A DNA stretch of 64,000 nt from Flammeovirgaceae bacterium UBA7330 (lineage in GTDB: Bacteria > Bacteroidota > Bacteroidia > Cytophagales > Cyclobacteriaceae). The stretch lies in the NCBI GenBank assembly GCA_002471275.1, contig DKPQ01000017.1, forward strand, positions 124,001-188,000. Reading direction: 5' to 3'. Both the position numbers and the translations under genes were made by a program. Of this stretch, positions 55,603 to 64,000 are shown in pieces. Position 1 is the first letter of the stretch, and each line of letters opens with the position of its first letter. The notes below the pieces were generated by a model that made no database searches, was not told where the DNA came from, and saw nothing but the letters and a program-made list of their open reading frames with translations.

Positions 55603-56166
55603 TCATTTCCTAACCACTTCCTGTAGTACGGGTATCACCTCTTCCTCAAACCAGGGATTCTTCTTTTGCCAGATCCTGTTGCGTGGCGAAGGATGGACGA
55701 GTGGTAGGTATTCGGGTAGAAATGACCTGAAATTTTTCACATTTTCAGTCAGGCTTTTATTAAATCGGTCTCCCAGGTAGTACTTCTGCGCATACTGGCC
55801 AATCAAGATGGTAAGCTTTACATCTTGCATGCAGGATAGCAACTGCTCGTGCCACTGAGGTGCGCATTCCGGCCGTGGTGGAAGGTCTCCTGACTTCCCT
55901 TTTCCCGGGTAGCAAAAGCCCATGGGGATTAACCCAAAAAAATCGGGATCATAAAATTCTTTTTTGCTGACTCCCAGCCACCTTCTCAGTTCATTTCCGC
56001 TGGCGTCATCCCAGGGAACACCACTGTCGTGCACTTTGCGGCCGGGCGCCTGGCCGATGATCAAGATCCTTGAGTTTTCGCTCGCCTGTAGAACGGGCCT
56101 CGGATCATTGGGCAGCAAACCCTGACATATGAGACAACCTTTTACCTGTTGTAGAAGTTCATCCAC
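55603..56166 (-). CDS. Uracil-DNA-glycosylase-family protein with 4Fe-4S cysteines
   Basis: 187-residue member of the UDG superfamily, close to the iron-sulfur families 4/5. The four Cys ligands are C11, C14, C85 and C101 with the expected spacing. The uracil-pocket motif is GQAPGRKVH (38-46) and the DNA-binding loop is HPSPRN. The usual family-4 motif is GEAPG, and here it is GQAPG, so base specificity or chemistry may differ. It removes damaged bases or acts in a related repair role. It is encoded alone, convergent with the REP element. Confidence 0.85.
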   Translation of the reverse strand: MDELLQQVKGCLICQGLLPNDPRPVLQASENSRILIIGQAPGRKVHDSGVPWDDASGNELRRWLGVSKKEFYDPDFFGLIPMGFCYPGKGKSGDLPPRPECAPQWHEQLLSCMQDVKLTILIGQYAQKYYLGDRFNKSLTENVKNFRSFLPEYLPLVHPSPRNRIWQKKNPWFEEEVIPVLQEVVRK

Positions 56167-56186
56167 AAATACGATCTATTGTACGA

Positions 56187-57548
56187 TCAGACATTATCGA
56201 AAGTGGGGTGGTTCCACGGACTCCGGTAGCTTCTGGCTAGTAATTCCGTGGCTTCTTTATCTCCTTTGACCACTCTGTTTTCCCAATCGTATACTAGCGG
56301 TCTCCCGCCAAGCTGCATGGATAAGTTGGACATGATACAGCTGGCCGATGAGATATGTCCCTGTTCAATATCCGCAATAGGTTTGGTTCCGTTTTCGATG
56401 GCCCGGATAAAATCCTGCATGTGCCTCCTGGTAGCAGGTGCGGCAAACAGCTCTATTCTTTCTTCAGTAAGATCTTCCGGGTATTCCTCTCGCTCAAAAA
56501 CACAATCATAATGGATGGGCTCTCCTTCCACCGGCGTGAAGTCTGCCTTTCTTACGCCTGCCTGTAATTTTCCCTTTTCACCATAAAGTGTGAAGGACCA
56601 CCAATAGTCAGGATCTGCGGGAGTACCCCATCTCCGTTGTTGCCACACAAAATTTAGCTCATCGAATTCAAAAATAGCATGCTGGGTATCCGGACGATTG
56701 CCATAGCCCTCTTTATGAACGTACGTGCCTCCGACACTGGTGATCTTCTTAGGCGCACCCACACCCAACATCCATCGGGCAGCATCCAGCATGTGGATGC
56801 CCATGTCGCCCACAATACCATTGCCATATTCCATAAAAGCCCTCCACCGGATATGAGGCAACCCTCTATAGGGGAGCATCGGTGCCGGGCCAGTCCACAT
56901 CTCATAGTCAAAGAAATCAGGTACTTCCTCTGTAGGAGGCATCTTTCCACCTCCTCCAGTGTAGCAGCTTACTTCTACATGAGAGACTTTACCCAGCAAC
57001 CCTTTGTCCACAATTTCTTCCTTGGCTCTGATCAGGTGTGGAGTACTCCGTCTTTGTGTGCCTACCTGGACGACCTTGTTGTATTTTCTGGCAGCTCTTA
57101 ACATCGCTTCGCCCTCCACCACATCGGCACTGATAGGTTTTTGTACGTATACGTGTGCTCCGGACTTCACGGCTTCGATCATGTGCAAAGCATGCCAATG
57201 GTCTGGTGAACCAATAATCACAATATCCAAATTGTGCTTGTCTAGCATCTTGCGGTAATCTCCATAGAGTTTGGGTACTTTACCTGACTTTTGGCGTTGG
57301 CTGATCAGCTGACCTGCATGATTAAGCATGTTTTGATCTACATCGCAAACGGCTTCTACTTCAACAGGCGCTACCTGTAACAAGCGAAGGGTGTCACTCT
57401 TGCCGTACCATCCTGACCCGATCAGCCCGACTTTCCATTGACGATCAATCCCCGTAAAATTCATGCCTAATCCTCCAAAAGCAGCCAATCCTGCTGTTGC
57501 TGATATTCCTTTGACAAACTTTCTGCGGTTAATATTGAGGTTTAGCAT
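56187..57548 (-). CDS. Tat-exported Gfo/Idh/MocA-family oxidoreductase
   Basis: 453-residue NAD(P)-dependent sugar oxidoreductase. It has a twin-arginine signal (NINRRKFVKGISATAGLAAF), Rossmann motif VGLIGSGWYGKSD, SPDHWHALHMIEAVKSGAHV, then VYVQKPIS in place of the common EKP, where the Lys is kept. The C-terminal alpha/beta substrate domain holds GIVGDMGIHMLDAARWMLG (catalytic Asp/His). Tat export implies that the protein carries its cofactor into the periplasm. It is a tandem paralogue of the next gene, separated by 12 bases. Related secreted enzymes make 3-keto-glycosides. Confidence 0.9.
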   Translation of the reverse strand: MLNLNINRRKFVKGISATAGLAAFGGLGMNFTGIDRQWKVGLIGSGWYGKSDTLRLLQVAPVEVEAVCDVDQNMLNHAGQLISQRQKSGKVPKLYGDYRKMLDKHNLDIVIIGSPDHWHALHMIEAVKSGAHVYVQKPISADVVEGEAMLRAARKYNKVVQVGTQRRSTPHLIRAKEEIVDKGLLGKVSHVEVSCYTGGGGKMPPTEEVPDFFDYEMWTGPAPMLPYRGLPHIRWRAFMEYGNGIVGDMGIHMLDAARWMLGVGAPKKITSVGGTYVHKEGYGNRPDTQHAIFEFDELNFVWQQRRWGTPADPDYWWSFTLYGEKGKLQAGVRKADFTPVEGEPIHYDCVFEREEYPEDLTEERIELFAAPATRRHMQDFIRAIENGTKPIADIEQGHISSASCIMSNLSMQLGGRPLVYDWENRVVKGDKEATELLARSYRSPWNHPTFDNV

Positions 57549-57560
57549 TTCAGATTTTTT

Positions 57561-58928
57561 TTAAACGTTATCTACAGTAGGGTGTATCCATGGTTTTCGG
57601 TACTGGCGTTGTAGCATGGCGGTAGCTTCAGCATCACCAACCACCATTTTCTTTTCAGGATCATAAATCAATGGTCTTCCTGCAAGCTCCATGGAGATGT
57701 TGGCCAGGATACAGCTGGCCGTAGAAATGTGTCCTTCTTCAATATCGGCCACCGGCCTGCTGTTGTTATCAATGGCCTTGAGGAAGTCGAGCATATGCAG
57801 CCGGGTAGCTGGTGCGGCATTGAGCTCGATACGCTCTTCAGTTAAGTCTTCGGGGTACTTTTCTTTTTCATAAACCACATCAAAATGGATAGGATCTCCC
57901 TCTGTAGGAATGAAATCTGCCTGCATTGTACTTCCCTTCAATGTGCCCTTATCACCATAAATGGTAAATGACCAGGGGTAGTCAGGGTCAGCGGGTGTCC
58001 CCCAGGTTCGGTGCTGCCATATACAGTTCAATTCATCATATTCAAAGATGGCGGACTGTGTATCAGCAATGTTGGACTTGGCTTCCTTTTGAACAAAGAT
58101 ACCACCGGTTGAGGTGATCCGTTTGGGCCATCCTAATCCCAGCATCCACCGTACCGTGTCAAGCATATGCACACACATATCTCCGGTGATGCCATTGCCA
58201 TATTCCATGAAAGCGCGCCACCACCTGATGTGTGGCAGGCCATCATAGGGCCGGAGCGGAGCAGGACCTGTCCACATTTCATAATCCAGAAAATCAGGAA
58301 CAGGTTGAAGGGGAGGATTGGCGTTGTTACGCATGTGGTAGTAGCAACACATCTCCACATGTGAGATCTTTCCAAGAAGCCCTTTTTCTACGATGTTTTT
58401 CTTCACGTCGATGAGGTGGGGTGTGCTTTTTCGTTGGGTACCTACCTGTACCACCCTGTTGTATTTTCTGGCAGCCTTAACCATGGCTTCACCTTCTACT
58501 ACATCCACGCTGATAGGCTTTTGCACGTAAACATGAGCTCCGGCTTTGACTGCATCTATGCATTGCAATGCATGCCAATGGTCAGGAGAACCAATAATGA
58601 CAATATCAAGTTTGTGTTTGTCCAACATCTTCCTGTAGTCACCATATAGCTTGGGTACTTTGCCTGAGGGTTGACGTTCACTTACAAGTTTACCTGCAGC
58701 ATTTAAAATTTGACTATCAACGTCACATAAGGCCACTACATCTACTGGAGCTACCTGGATCAGTCGGAAAAGATCACTCTTGCCGTACCATCCCGTTCCA
58801 ATCAACCCTACTTTCAGGGGCTTGGCGGTTAATGGATAGCTGATCCCGAAATTTCCAAAGGCTGTGAGGGCCATGGCGGCAGAGGTTTTTTTGATGAAAT
58901 CCCGCCGGTTGAAGTTGAGGTGTGGCAT
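57561..58928 (-). CDS. Tat-exported Gfo/Idh/MocA-family oxidoreductase (tandem paralogue)
   Basis: 455-residue protein closely similar to its neighbour throughout. It has a Tat signal (NFNRRDFIKKTSAAMALTAF), VGLIGTGWYGKSDLFRLIQV, SPDHWHALQCIDAVKAGAHV, VYVQKPIS and GITGDMCVHMLDTVRWMLG. It is the upstream gene of the pair. The duplication with kept active-site residues suggests different sugar or stereochemical specificity. No transporter or hydrolase accompanies them locally. Confidence 0.9.
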   Translation of the reverse strand: MPHLNFNRRDFIKKTSAAMALTAFGNFGISYPLTAKPLKVGLIGTGWYGKSDLFRLIQVAPVDVVALCDVDSQILNAAGKLVSERQPSGKVPKLYGDYRKMLDKHKLDIVIIGSPDHWHALQCIDAVKAGAHVYVQKPISVDVVEGEAMVKAARKYNRVVQVGTQRKSTPHLIDVKKNIVEKGLLGKISHVEMCCYYHMRNNANPPLQPVPDFLDYEMWTGPAPLRPYDGLPHIRWWRAFMEYGNGITGDMCVHMLDTVRWMLGLGWPKRITSTGGIFVQKEAKSNIADTQSAIFEYDELNCIWQHRTWGTPADPDYPWSFTIYGDKGTLKGSTMQADFIPTEGDPIHFDVVYEKEKYPEDLTEERIELNAAPATRLHMLDFLKAIDNNSRPVADIEEGHISTASCILANISMELAGRPLIYDPEKKMVVGDAEATAMLQRQYRKPWIHPTVDNV

Positions 58929-59022
58929 TTACTTTTAGGTTTTGTTTATCAACTTAAATATGCTAAACAATCCCGCTTAAAGCAAATCATTGAAAAAAAT
59001 GGATGACCAATAAAACTGATGC

Positions 59023-59799
59023 TTATGTGATCCTGTTGAGGATCCTGGCCCTGAATTTTTCTTCTACCGGAATGATATAATGTGAGGAGAAATGAAGTAA
59101 AATATGTTGCTTTTCCTTGACCACTTCAGATACCCGGTTGATGTTCACGATGTATGCTTTGTGAGCCCTCAGCAAAAATGGAATATCTCTGAATTCTTTT
59201 TCAAAGTTGCTTAGCTTACTCGCTATCAGCTTAGAGTTAATTTCTCCGTTTTCGAGGTAGAATACCCGCATGGATGTGTCTTCCTCAGCCAAAAACATAA
59301 CGTCTCTGGGGTCAACTACCAATTCGTCTTCTTTGCCGCTTGACCTCACGATGATGAACCTCAAATCTTCATCAAAGTTGTTCTTCTTTGTTTTATGAAA
59401 TACCAGGTAGCCAATGAGGATGCCTGGAAAACAGCATAGGGTATAGATGGAAACAAATGCAAACAAATGCTTGGACTCCCAGGTGGGGTATCCGTCGAAA
59501 TAGCTGTCGATCACAAATGCTACCAGGCCTGCAGACAATGATTGTCCGAGATGCCAGGAAATCACACCTTCCAACGTTGGTGAAAAAAAGATCTGCTTAA
59601 ATGCGGCTTCAAAAATCCCGAAAATAACTGCAGTGATAAGCCCAATTAGAAATGCCCGTTCAACAAGTGTCTGACCCGAATGTGTCTCATAGATCTCACC
59701 ATAAAACAATTCATATAAATAGTAGCACAGACACAAGAACAAAGCCGTACTCGCTATGATAAAATAATTGGGTTTTTCGGATGTTTTAAATACCAGCAC
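59023..59799 (-). CDS. Membrane-anchored LytTR DNA-binding regulator
   Basis: 258-residue protein with about four N-terminal membrane helices (about 10-135) and a C-terminal LytTR domain (about 150-255: IIVRSSGKEDELVVDPRDVM, IPFLLRAHKAYIVNINRVSE). There is no response-regulator receiver domain, so it would sense something through the membrane part and bind DNA directly. The start is GTG, and its G is the last base of the yebC TAG stop (TAGTG), giving translational coupling to yebC. The target is unknown. Confidence 0.88.
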   Translation of the reverse strand: MLVFKTSEKPNYFIIASTALFLCLCYYLYELFYGEIYETHSGQTLVERAFLIGLITAVIFGIFEAAFKQIFFSPTLEGVISWHLGQSLSAGLVAFVIDSYFDGYPTWESKHLFAFVSIYTLCCFPGILIGYLVFHKTKKNNFDEDLRFIIVRSSGKEDELVVDPRDVMFLAEEDTSMRVFYLENGEINSKLIASKLSNFEKEFRDIPFLLRAHKAYIVNINRVSEVVKEKQHILLHFSSHYIIPVEEKFRARILNRIT

Positions 59800-60509
59800 T
59801 ATGCAATGTTAGTGAATACAGCCTGAACGTCATCATCATCTTCGATCCGATCCAACATTTTTTCGATTTCTTCCATTTGCTCTTCGGAAAATTCTACCGG
59901 ACTATTTGGGATTCTTTGCAAGCTGGCTTTCTTTACATCAATCTCTTTGTCCTCCAACGCTTTTGATAGGGTACCAAAGTTGGTGTAGTCCGCATACAGG
60001 TATACCCGGTCTTCATTGGTGATGATTTCTTCCAACCCGGCATCGATGAGTTCCAACTCAAGCTCTTCCAGGTCCATGCCATCCTCCTGAATAAATTCAA
60101 ATACTGCTTTGCGGTCAAACATAAATTCCAGTGAGCCATTGGGGACCATGGAGCCTCCAGCCTTACTGAAATAGGCTTTTACGTTGGCGACAGTGCGTGT
60201 GGTGTTGTCGGTAGCACATTCAACAAATACCAATACACCGTGAGGTCCTTTGCCTTCGTAAGTGACTTCTTCAAATACATCTGAATCACTACCTATGGCG
60301 CGTTTGATGGCATTTTCGATGTTGTCCTTCGGCATATTCTCTGCCTTGGCATTTTGAATGGCAGTACGCAACTTGGCATTCATCTCAGGGTCTCCGCCAC
60401 CTTCTTTTGCTGCTACTGTAATCGCCTTGGCCAGCTTAGGAAATATTTTAGACATTTTATCCCACCTGGCTTCTTTTGCTGCCCTACGATATTCAAACGC
60501 TCTTCCCAT
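59799..60509 (-). CDS. yebC: YebC/PmpR-family protein (TACO1-like)
   Basis: 236-residue conserved cytoplasmic protein. It starts GRAFEYRRAAKEARWDKMSK and continues FPKLAKAITVAAKEGGGDPE, AENMPKDNIENAIKRAIG, EVTYEGKGPHGVLVFVECATDN. The family acts in translation of difficult proline-rich stretches and/or as a DNA-binding regulator. Length and motifs are complete. It forms a two-gene unit with the LytTR regulator. Confidence 0.95.
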   Translation of the reverse strand: MGRAFEYRRAAKEARWDKMSKIFPKLAKAITVAAKEGGGDPEMNAKLRTAIQNAKAENMPKDNIENAIKRAIGSDSDVFEEVTYEGKGPHGVLVFVECATDNTTRTVANVKAYFSKAGGSMVPNGSLEFMFDRKAVFEFIQEDGMDLEELELELIDAGLEEIITNEDRVYLYADYTNFGTLSKALEDKEIDVKKASLQRIPNSPVEFSEEQMEEIEKMLDRIEDDDDVQAVFTNIA

Positions 60510-60581
60510 TTTCAGATTAAGTTTTCCTCAAAAATATCAATTTGCTGATTATTTGCCAGAGAGAATTTCGAACCTAATTTC

Positions 60582-63335
60582 TTATCTATCGAAGAAGTCA
60601 AAGAAATTTCGTCGCTTTTCTAATTTCAGGTCTTGTAACAAGCTGGAATTGGGCTGAATAACCAGGCTGAAGGATTGGTAACGACCAAAAGGAACCCATG
60701 AAAAGTTTAATGACCAGCAATGCAGATCACGGGCTATACCTATCCGGGTAGTAGTAAATTCTTTATTCACAAAGTCGAAACCGGAGTTGTAAGTGATCTG
60801 GGTTTTGTCGGTCAGTGCCAGTGTGCCATTAAATTGCATGGACTGAATGATTGTAGGGTCCTGGAAGCCGTTCTGTGTGCGGGAAATGGAATATTGCACC
60901 CTAAAAGTCCACGGCACATCAAAATTCACATATTGCTCAGGATTTTGACGGATGTATTCTTTCTCTTCTTCTGTACCATAGCCAGACTGATCAAGACCCT
61001 CCGGCACTGTTCCTGTGTCAAACTGATCTTGTCTGTCAGGCTCATTTCCTTTTCCGGATTTGCTGTTGAGTGAAAATCCGATTGAGGTGCTTAACCGACT
61101 CAGGTTTCCAAGTCCCTGACCATTGTTCCAGGCATATCTGTCTATCTTCTCCTGGCTCACAGTACGTACTCCGGTCACAGGGTTTACGGTTTCACTGATG
61201 AGGTTATAAACATAAGGATCTATCGTACCGCTTAAGTTCACATTTACCTTGTTCTTAAAAAGAGAGGTTCGGGTATTCCAGTTGATGTTACTGAGTTTAA
61301 ATTCCTCCGCTGCCAGGTTATAGCCGGTACTTAAGGAAAGATTTTCAAAGATTTTTACCTTTTTGTAAGCCTGGGTAGAATCCTTGTCATCTCTTACTTT
61401 CATCTCCAGGTTGTTTTGGAGTGAAAAGCTGATGGTTCGGCTTTCACCAGACGGGGGAGAGCCATAGGCAAAACTTTCATACCTGGAAAACCGCCGAGTG
61501 TTTCCAAGGGAATCAATTTGAATTTCTTTATATACACCACTACTTTCACTAAAATCAGGGTTGTATGAAAAACTGATAGAAGGGGTGACTACATGTCGAA
61601 TCGCCTGGATTTTTCTGTCTTTTCCGGGAAACGTAACTGTTCCATAAAACCGGGTATTCATAGAGGCTCCTGAGGTCCAGTAACCCGTCCTGCTGAATCC
61701 TTCGAGAGTATCTATTCTCACACCCTGCAACGCTTCATCATAGCTGAAATCCAGTTCTCTGGTATACCACAGCTCTGTATAATTGAAGCTAGGGCTTACT
61801 GTGATATAATTAAACATATTGAAGGAAGTGGAGATGGGGATAGAGTGTTTTCCTCCGATTTTCGCCCGTTTGTATAACCTGTCAAAATTATCCAGGTTGA
61901 AGTCGAGGGTGTCCAGGTTGCTTTCGTCTTCATTCACAATATTCAGACTACTAAGCGTGGTAACCGGGGCATTAGTTACTTCATTCTTGGCAGCGAAATT
62001 ATGGCTGAGACTGATCTTCGCAAGTGGATTCTTCTGGTTTTTAACTATGTTTTTGAAAGGATAGATCCTGTTTACGTTCATGGTGTAATCCGGCAAAGTC
62101 ATGCTCATGATGCCTGTCTGAATGTTTTGGTTGTGCCTCAGGTTGGCACTCAGGTTTACCGGGATCCGTTGAAACCTTTGGGAATAGCTCACACTGGAAG
62201 AGAACTGGGAGTTAATACTTCTGCTAAAGTCCTGGTTTACCAGGTTGTTGTTTGAATTGTAGGTGGATGTTCCTGCCGAAACAGATGCACCAAAGCTAGA
62301 ATTTCCTCTGGTTTCAGGTCGGTGGCTCCAGCGAATCCAAAAGTCATTGGTCTCTACAGGGTCTTCGATATTGTCAATGATGGACTTATTATAGGAGAAG
62401 TTGAAAGAACCGGAATAGGTATATCGTTTCTTATAGTTCATTGTGGCCTGTAGCCCATGTCCTCCCTTGGAATAAATATCTCCGGTAAGTCTCAGGTCCA
62501 TGTAATCACTAAAGGTGAGGTAATAACCTCCATCTCTCAGGAAAAATCCCCGTTGTTTTTCTTCCCCGTAAGAAGGAAAAACGATCCCCGTCGCTTTCTT
62601 CCTGGGTTGAGGAAACATCCCAAATGGGAACCAAAGCGGAGTGGGTATCTCCCTGAATTTTAGATTAAAAGGTCCGGAAACTACTTTGTTTCCAGGAATT
62701 ACTTTGAGCTTTTCAGATTCAATAAAAAAATGAGGGTCTTCCAGGTTACAGGTGGAGTATTTGGCATTTTTGATAAACATCTCCTTTTCTTCGTTCATTT
62801 TTACATCTTCACCATGCATAAAGGCACCTTCCTGCTCGGTAATAACACCTTTGATGATAGCCCGACGGGTTTTAAAATTGTAGAGGATATTGTCGGTCTC
62901 ATAGGCGTCTCCCTGCTGTGTAAACACCGGTTTACCAATTTTTTTTCCGGTGCTGTCCGTAGCAAATTCTGCCTGGATAGTTCTTCTGTTCCAGTCCACA
63001 GTGGTCTTGTTGGCTTCCAAAACAATATCTCCATAGTCGATATGTGCCTCCTGATACATATAGATCTTTCTATTTTCCAGGTCATAGAACATGGAATCCT
63101 TGGCATTGTAGTTGATTGTAGTCTCAATATCACCTTTAGGTTTGGGTGATTTGGCTGTTTTAAGGGTATCAGAAGCGATTGTATCTGATAAGGAAGTGAC
63201 AGAATCCGGTGCGGATACTGATATTATAGAGTCTGACGTTATACTTTCAGTGGACTCTGAAAGATCCTGAGCATACCCAGAAGTGTAAAATGTAATGATC
63301 AAGAAAAAAAATACAATACTCCTCAGGCCTGACAC
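60582..63335 (-). CDS. LptD-like outer-membrane LPS-assembly protein
   Basis: 917-residue outer-membrane beta-barrel of the OstA/LptD type that inserts lipopolysaccharide into the outer leaflet. It has signal peptide to about YAQ23, a low-complexity Ser/Thr linker, an OstA-like beta-jelly-roll (about 90-240: NRKIYMYQEAHIDYGDIVLE, RTIQAEFATDSTG, AFMHGEDVKMNEEKEMFIK) and a large barrel from about 250. The Bacteroidota form differs from the proteobacterial one, so this is a family-level call. It is divergent from the amidase gene. Confidence 0.85.
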   Translation of the reverse strand: MSGLRSIVFFFLIITFYTSGYAQDLSESTESITSDSIISVSAPDSVTSLSDTIASDTLKTAKSPKPKGDIETTINYNAKDSMFYDLENRKIYMYQEAHIDYGDIVLEANKTTVDWNRRTIQAEFATDSTGKKIGKPVFTQQGDAYETDNILYNFKTRRAIIKGVITEQEGAFMHGEDVKMNEEKEMFIKNAKYSTCNLEDPHFFIESEKLKVIPGNKVVSGPFNLKFREIPTPLWFPFGMFPQPRKKATGIVFPSYGEEKQRGFFLRDGGYYLTFSDYMDLRLTGDIYSKGGHGLQATMNYKKRYTYSGSFNFSYNKSIIDNIEDPVETNDFWIRWSHRPETRGNSSFGASVSAGTSTYNSNNNLVNQDFSRSINSQFSSSVSYSQRFQRIPVNLSANLRHNQNIQTGIMSMTLPDYTMNVNRIYPFKNIVKNQKNPLAKISLSHNFAAKNEVTNAPVTTLSSLNIVNEDESNLDTLDFNLDNFDRLYKRAKIGGKHSIPISTSFNMFNYITVSPSFNYTELWYTRELDFSYDEALQGVRIDTLEGFSRTGYWTSGASMNTRFYGTVTFPGKDRKIQAIRHVVTPSISFSYNPDFSESSGVYKEIQIDSLGNTRRFSRYESFAYGSPPSGESRTISFSLQNNLEMKVRDDKDSTQAYKKVKIFENLSLSTGYNLAAEEFKLSNINWNTRTSLFKNKVNVNLSGTIDPYVYNLISETVNPVTGVRTVSQEKIDRYAWNNGQGLGNLSRLSTSIGFSLNSKSGKGNEPDRQDQFDTGTVPEGLDQSGYGTEEEKEYIRQNPEQYVNFDVPWTFRVQYSISRTQNGFQDPTIIQSMQFNGTLALTDKTQITYNSGFDFVNKEFTTTRIGIARDLHCWSLNFSWVPFGRYQSFSLVIQPNSSLLQDLKLEKRRNFFDFFDR

Positions 63336-63407
63336 AGGTTTTAATTTCAGTGAAAAATTTACATTTTTGCGTAAAAATATCGGATTTTAGTATATAACCG
63401 GGATAGC

Positions 63408-64000
63408 GTGAAAAATATTGCAATACCTTTTTGCTTTTGTATATTTTTTGTTTTCATCTCCTTTCATCCGGTGGGGGTTATTGACTACCGTATCAATAAA
63501 ATTGTAATAGATCCCGGTCATGGTGGAAAGGACCCGGGCACCCATGGGGTAATATCGAAAGAGAAAGATGTAGCCTTGAAGATTTCAATGGAATTGGCAA
63601 GGATCATCAAAGACAATATGCCTGATGTAGAGGTGATCTGCACGCGTCAGGACGATAGCTTCCCCGAGCTACACGAGCGTGCTGATGTGGCCAATCAAAA
63701 AGATGCTGACCTTTTCATCTCCATCCATGCCAACTGGATATCTAATCCTAATATCCATGGTACAGAAACTTATGTGATGGGGTTACACAAGTCTGAAGCA
63801 AACCTGAAAGTAGCCCAAAGAGAAAATGCAGTAATTCTGGCTGAAGAGGGGGGAGCTAATGATTATGACGGCTTCGATCCTAATTCACCGGAGTCCTATA
63901 TTTTGTTTTCTCTTTATCAAAGCGCTTTTCAGCAAAACAGTCTGCGATTGGCAGATAAAATCGAAGATCAGTTCAAAAACAGGGTAGGTAGACGCAGCCG
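63408..64000 (+). CDS. N-acetylmuramoyl-L-alanine amidase, AmiC-type (partial, runs off window)
   Basis: Cleaves peptide stems from peptidoglycan during division. The frame begins at GTG 63408 and stays open to the window end (197 codons). A hydrophobic signal segment (IPFCFCIFFVFISF) is followed by the Amidase_3 fold: KIVIDPGHGGKDPGTHG with zinc ligand H38, EKDVALK with E52, and LFISIHANW with H107. The long insertion MGLHKSEANLKVAQRENAVI is typical of the Bacteroidota enzymes. The C-terminal half is outside the window. Confidence 0.92.
   Translation, partial: MKNIAIPFCFCIFFVFISFHPVGVIDYRINKIVIDPGHGGKDPGTHGVISKEKDVALKISMELARIIKDNMPDVEVICTRQDDSFPELHERADVANQKDADLFISIHANWISNPNIHGTETYVMGLHKSEANLKVAQRENAVILAEEGGANDYDGFDPNSPESYILFSLYQSAFQQNSLRLADKIEDQFKNRVGRRS

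Overview
This looks like the chromosome of a marine or environmental Bacteroidota, most likely of the Cytophagales type. The evidence is two SusC/SusD pairs with N-terminal STN domains, a Bacteroidota-type ECF sigma/FecR pair, an LptD-like protein, many exported lipoproteins, Tat-exported Gfo/Idh/MocA and DUF1501 proteins, a class II (B12) ribonucleotide reductase, and starts without strong Shine-Dalgarno sequences. I see no rRNA, tRNA or CRISPR array. The genus cannot be fixed from the sequence alone.

Layout. (1) 84-9590: a SusC/SusD pair, a LamG lipoprotein, then a decayed patch holding a frameshifted fragment, an intact GH16 enzyme and a truncated GH92 start, followed by an ECF sigma factor and FecR anti-sigma factor. 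(2) 9678-16397: a second, paralogous SusC/SusD pair and a clan GH-A glycosidase-like lipoprotein. (3) 16405-22998: a divergent GntR-type regulator and an operon for an MFS transporter, SDR dehydrogenase, UlaG-like metallo-hydrolase, enolase-superfamily sugar-acid dehydratase and an SGNH plus alpha/beta-hydrolase fusion. This reads as an oxidative sugar or uronate route. (4) 23032-25605: class II ribonucleotide reductase. (5) 25778-36533: esterase, DUF1080, sulfatase, GH78 rhamnosidase, then a c-type-cytochrome-like DUF1549/DUF1553 lipoprotein with its Tat-exported DUF1501 partner. (6) 38003-43965: a second DUF1553/DUF1501 pair plus a DUF2231/cytochrome/LRR membrane protein. GDSL hydrolases flank it on both sides. 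(7) 44683-48103: a radical-SAM gene with an in-frame TAG, a two-part YeeE/YedE transporter, a dienoyl-CoA-reductase-like SDR and a small membrane protein. (8) 48266-55590: an RND efflux operon bracketed by broken parts of a REP/TnpREP element, next to a nearly complete copy of that element with its own internal stop. (9) 55603-64000: a UDG-like enzyme, two tandem Gfo/Idh/MocA proteins, a LytTR membrane regulator, YebC, an LptD-like protein and the start of an AmiC-type amidase.

How it fits together. Regions 1-6 look like a large accessory block for a sulfated, probably rhamnose-containing glycan. SusCD import oligosaccharides. GH16, GH78, the GH-A enzyme, the esterases and the sulfatase trim them. 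The MFS/SDR/MBL/enolase operon would oxidise the monomers. A tandem 10-bp direct repeat (core TTACACCACACTACACC) sits upstream of GH16, the sigma factor and the MFS operon/GntR gene, so these loci may share a regulator. The two DUF1553/DUF1501 modules are the least understood part and the best candidate for an undescribed envelope redox or hydrolytic system.
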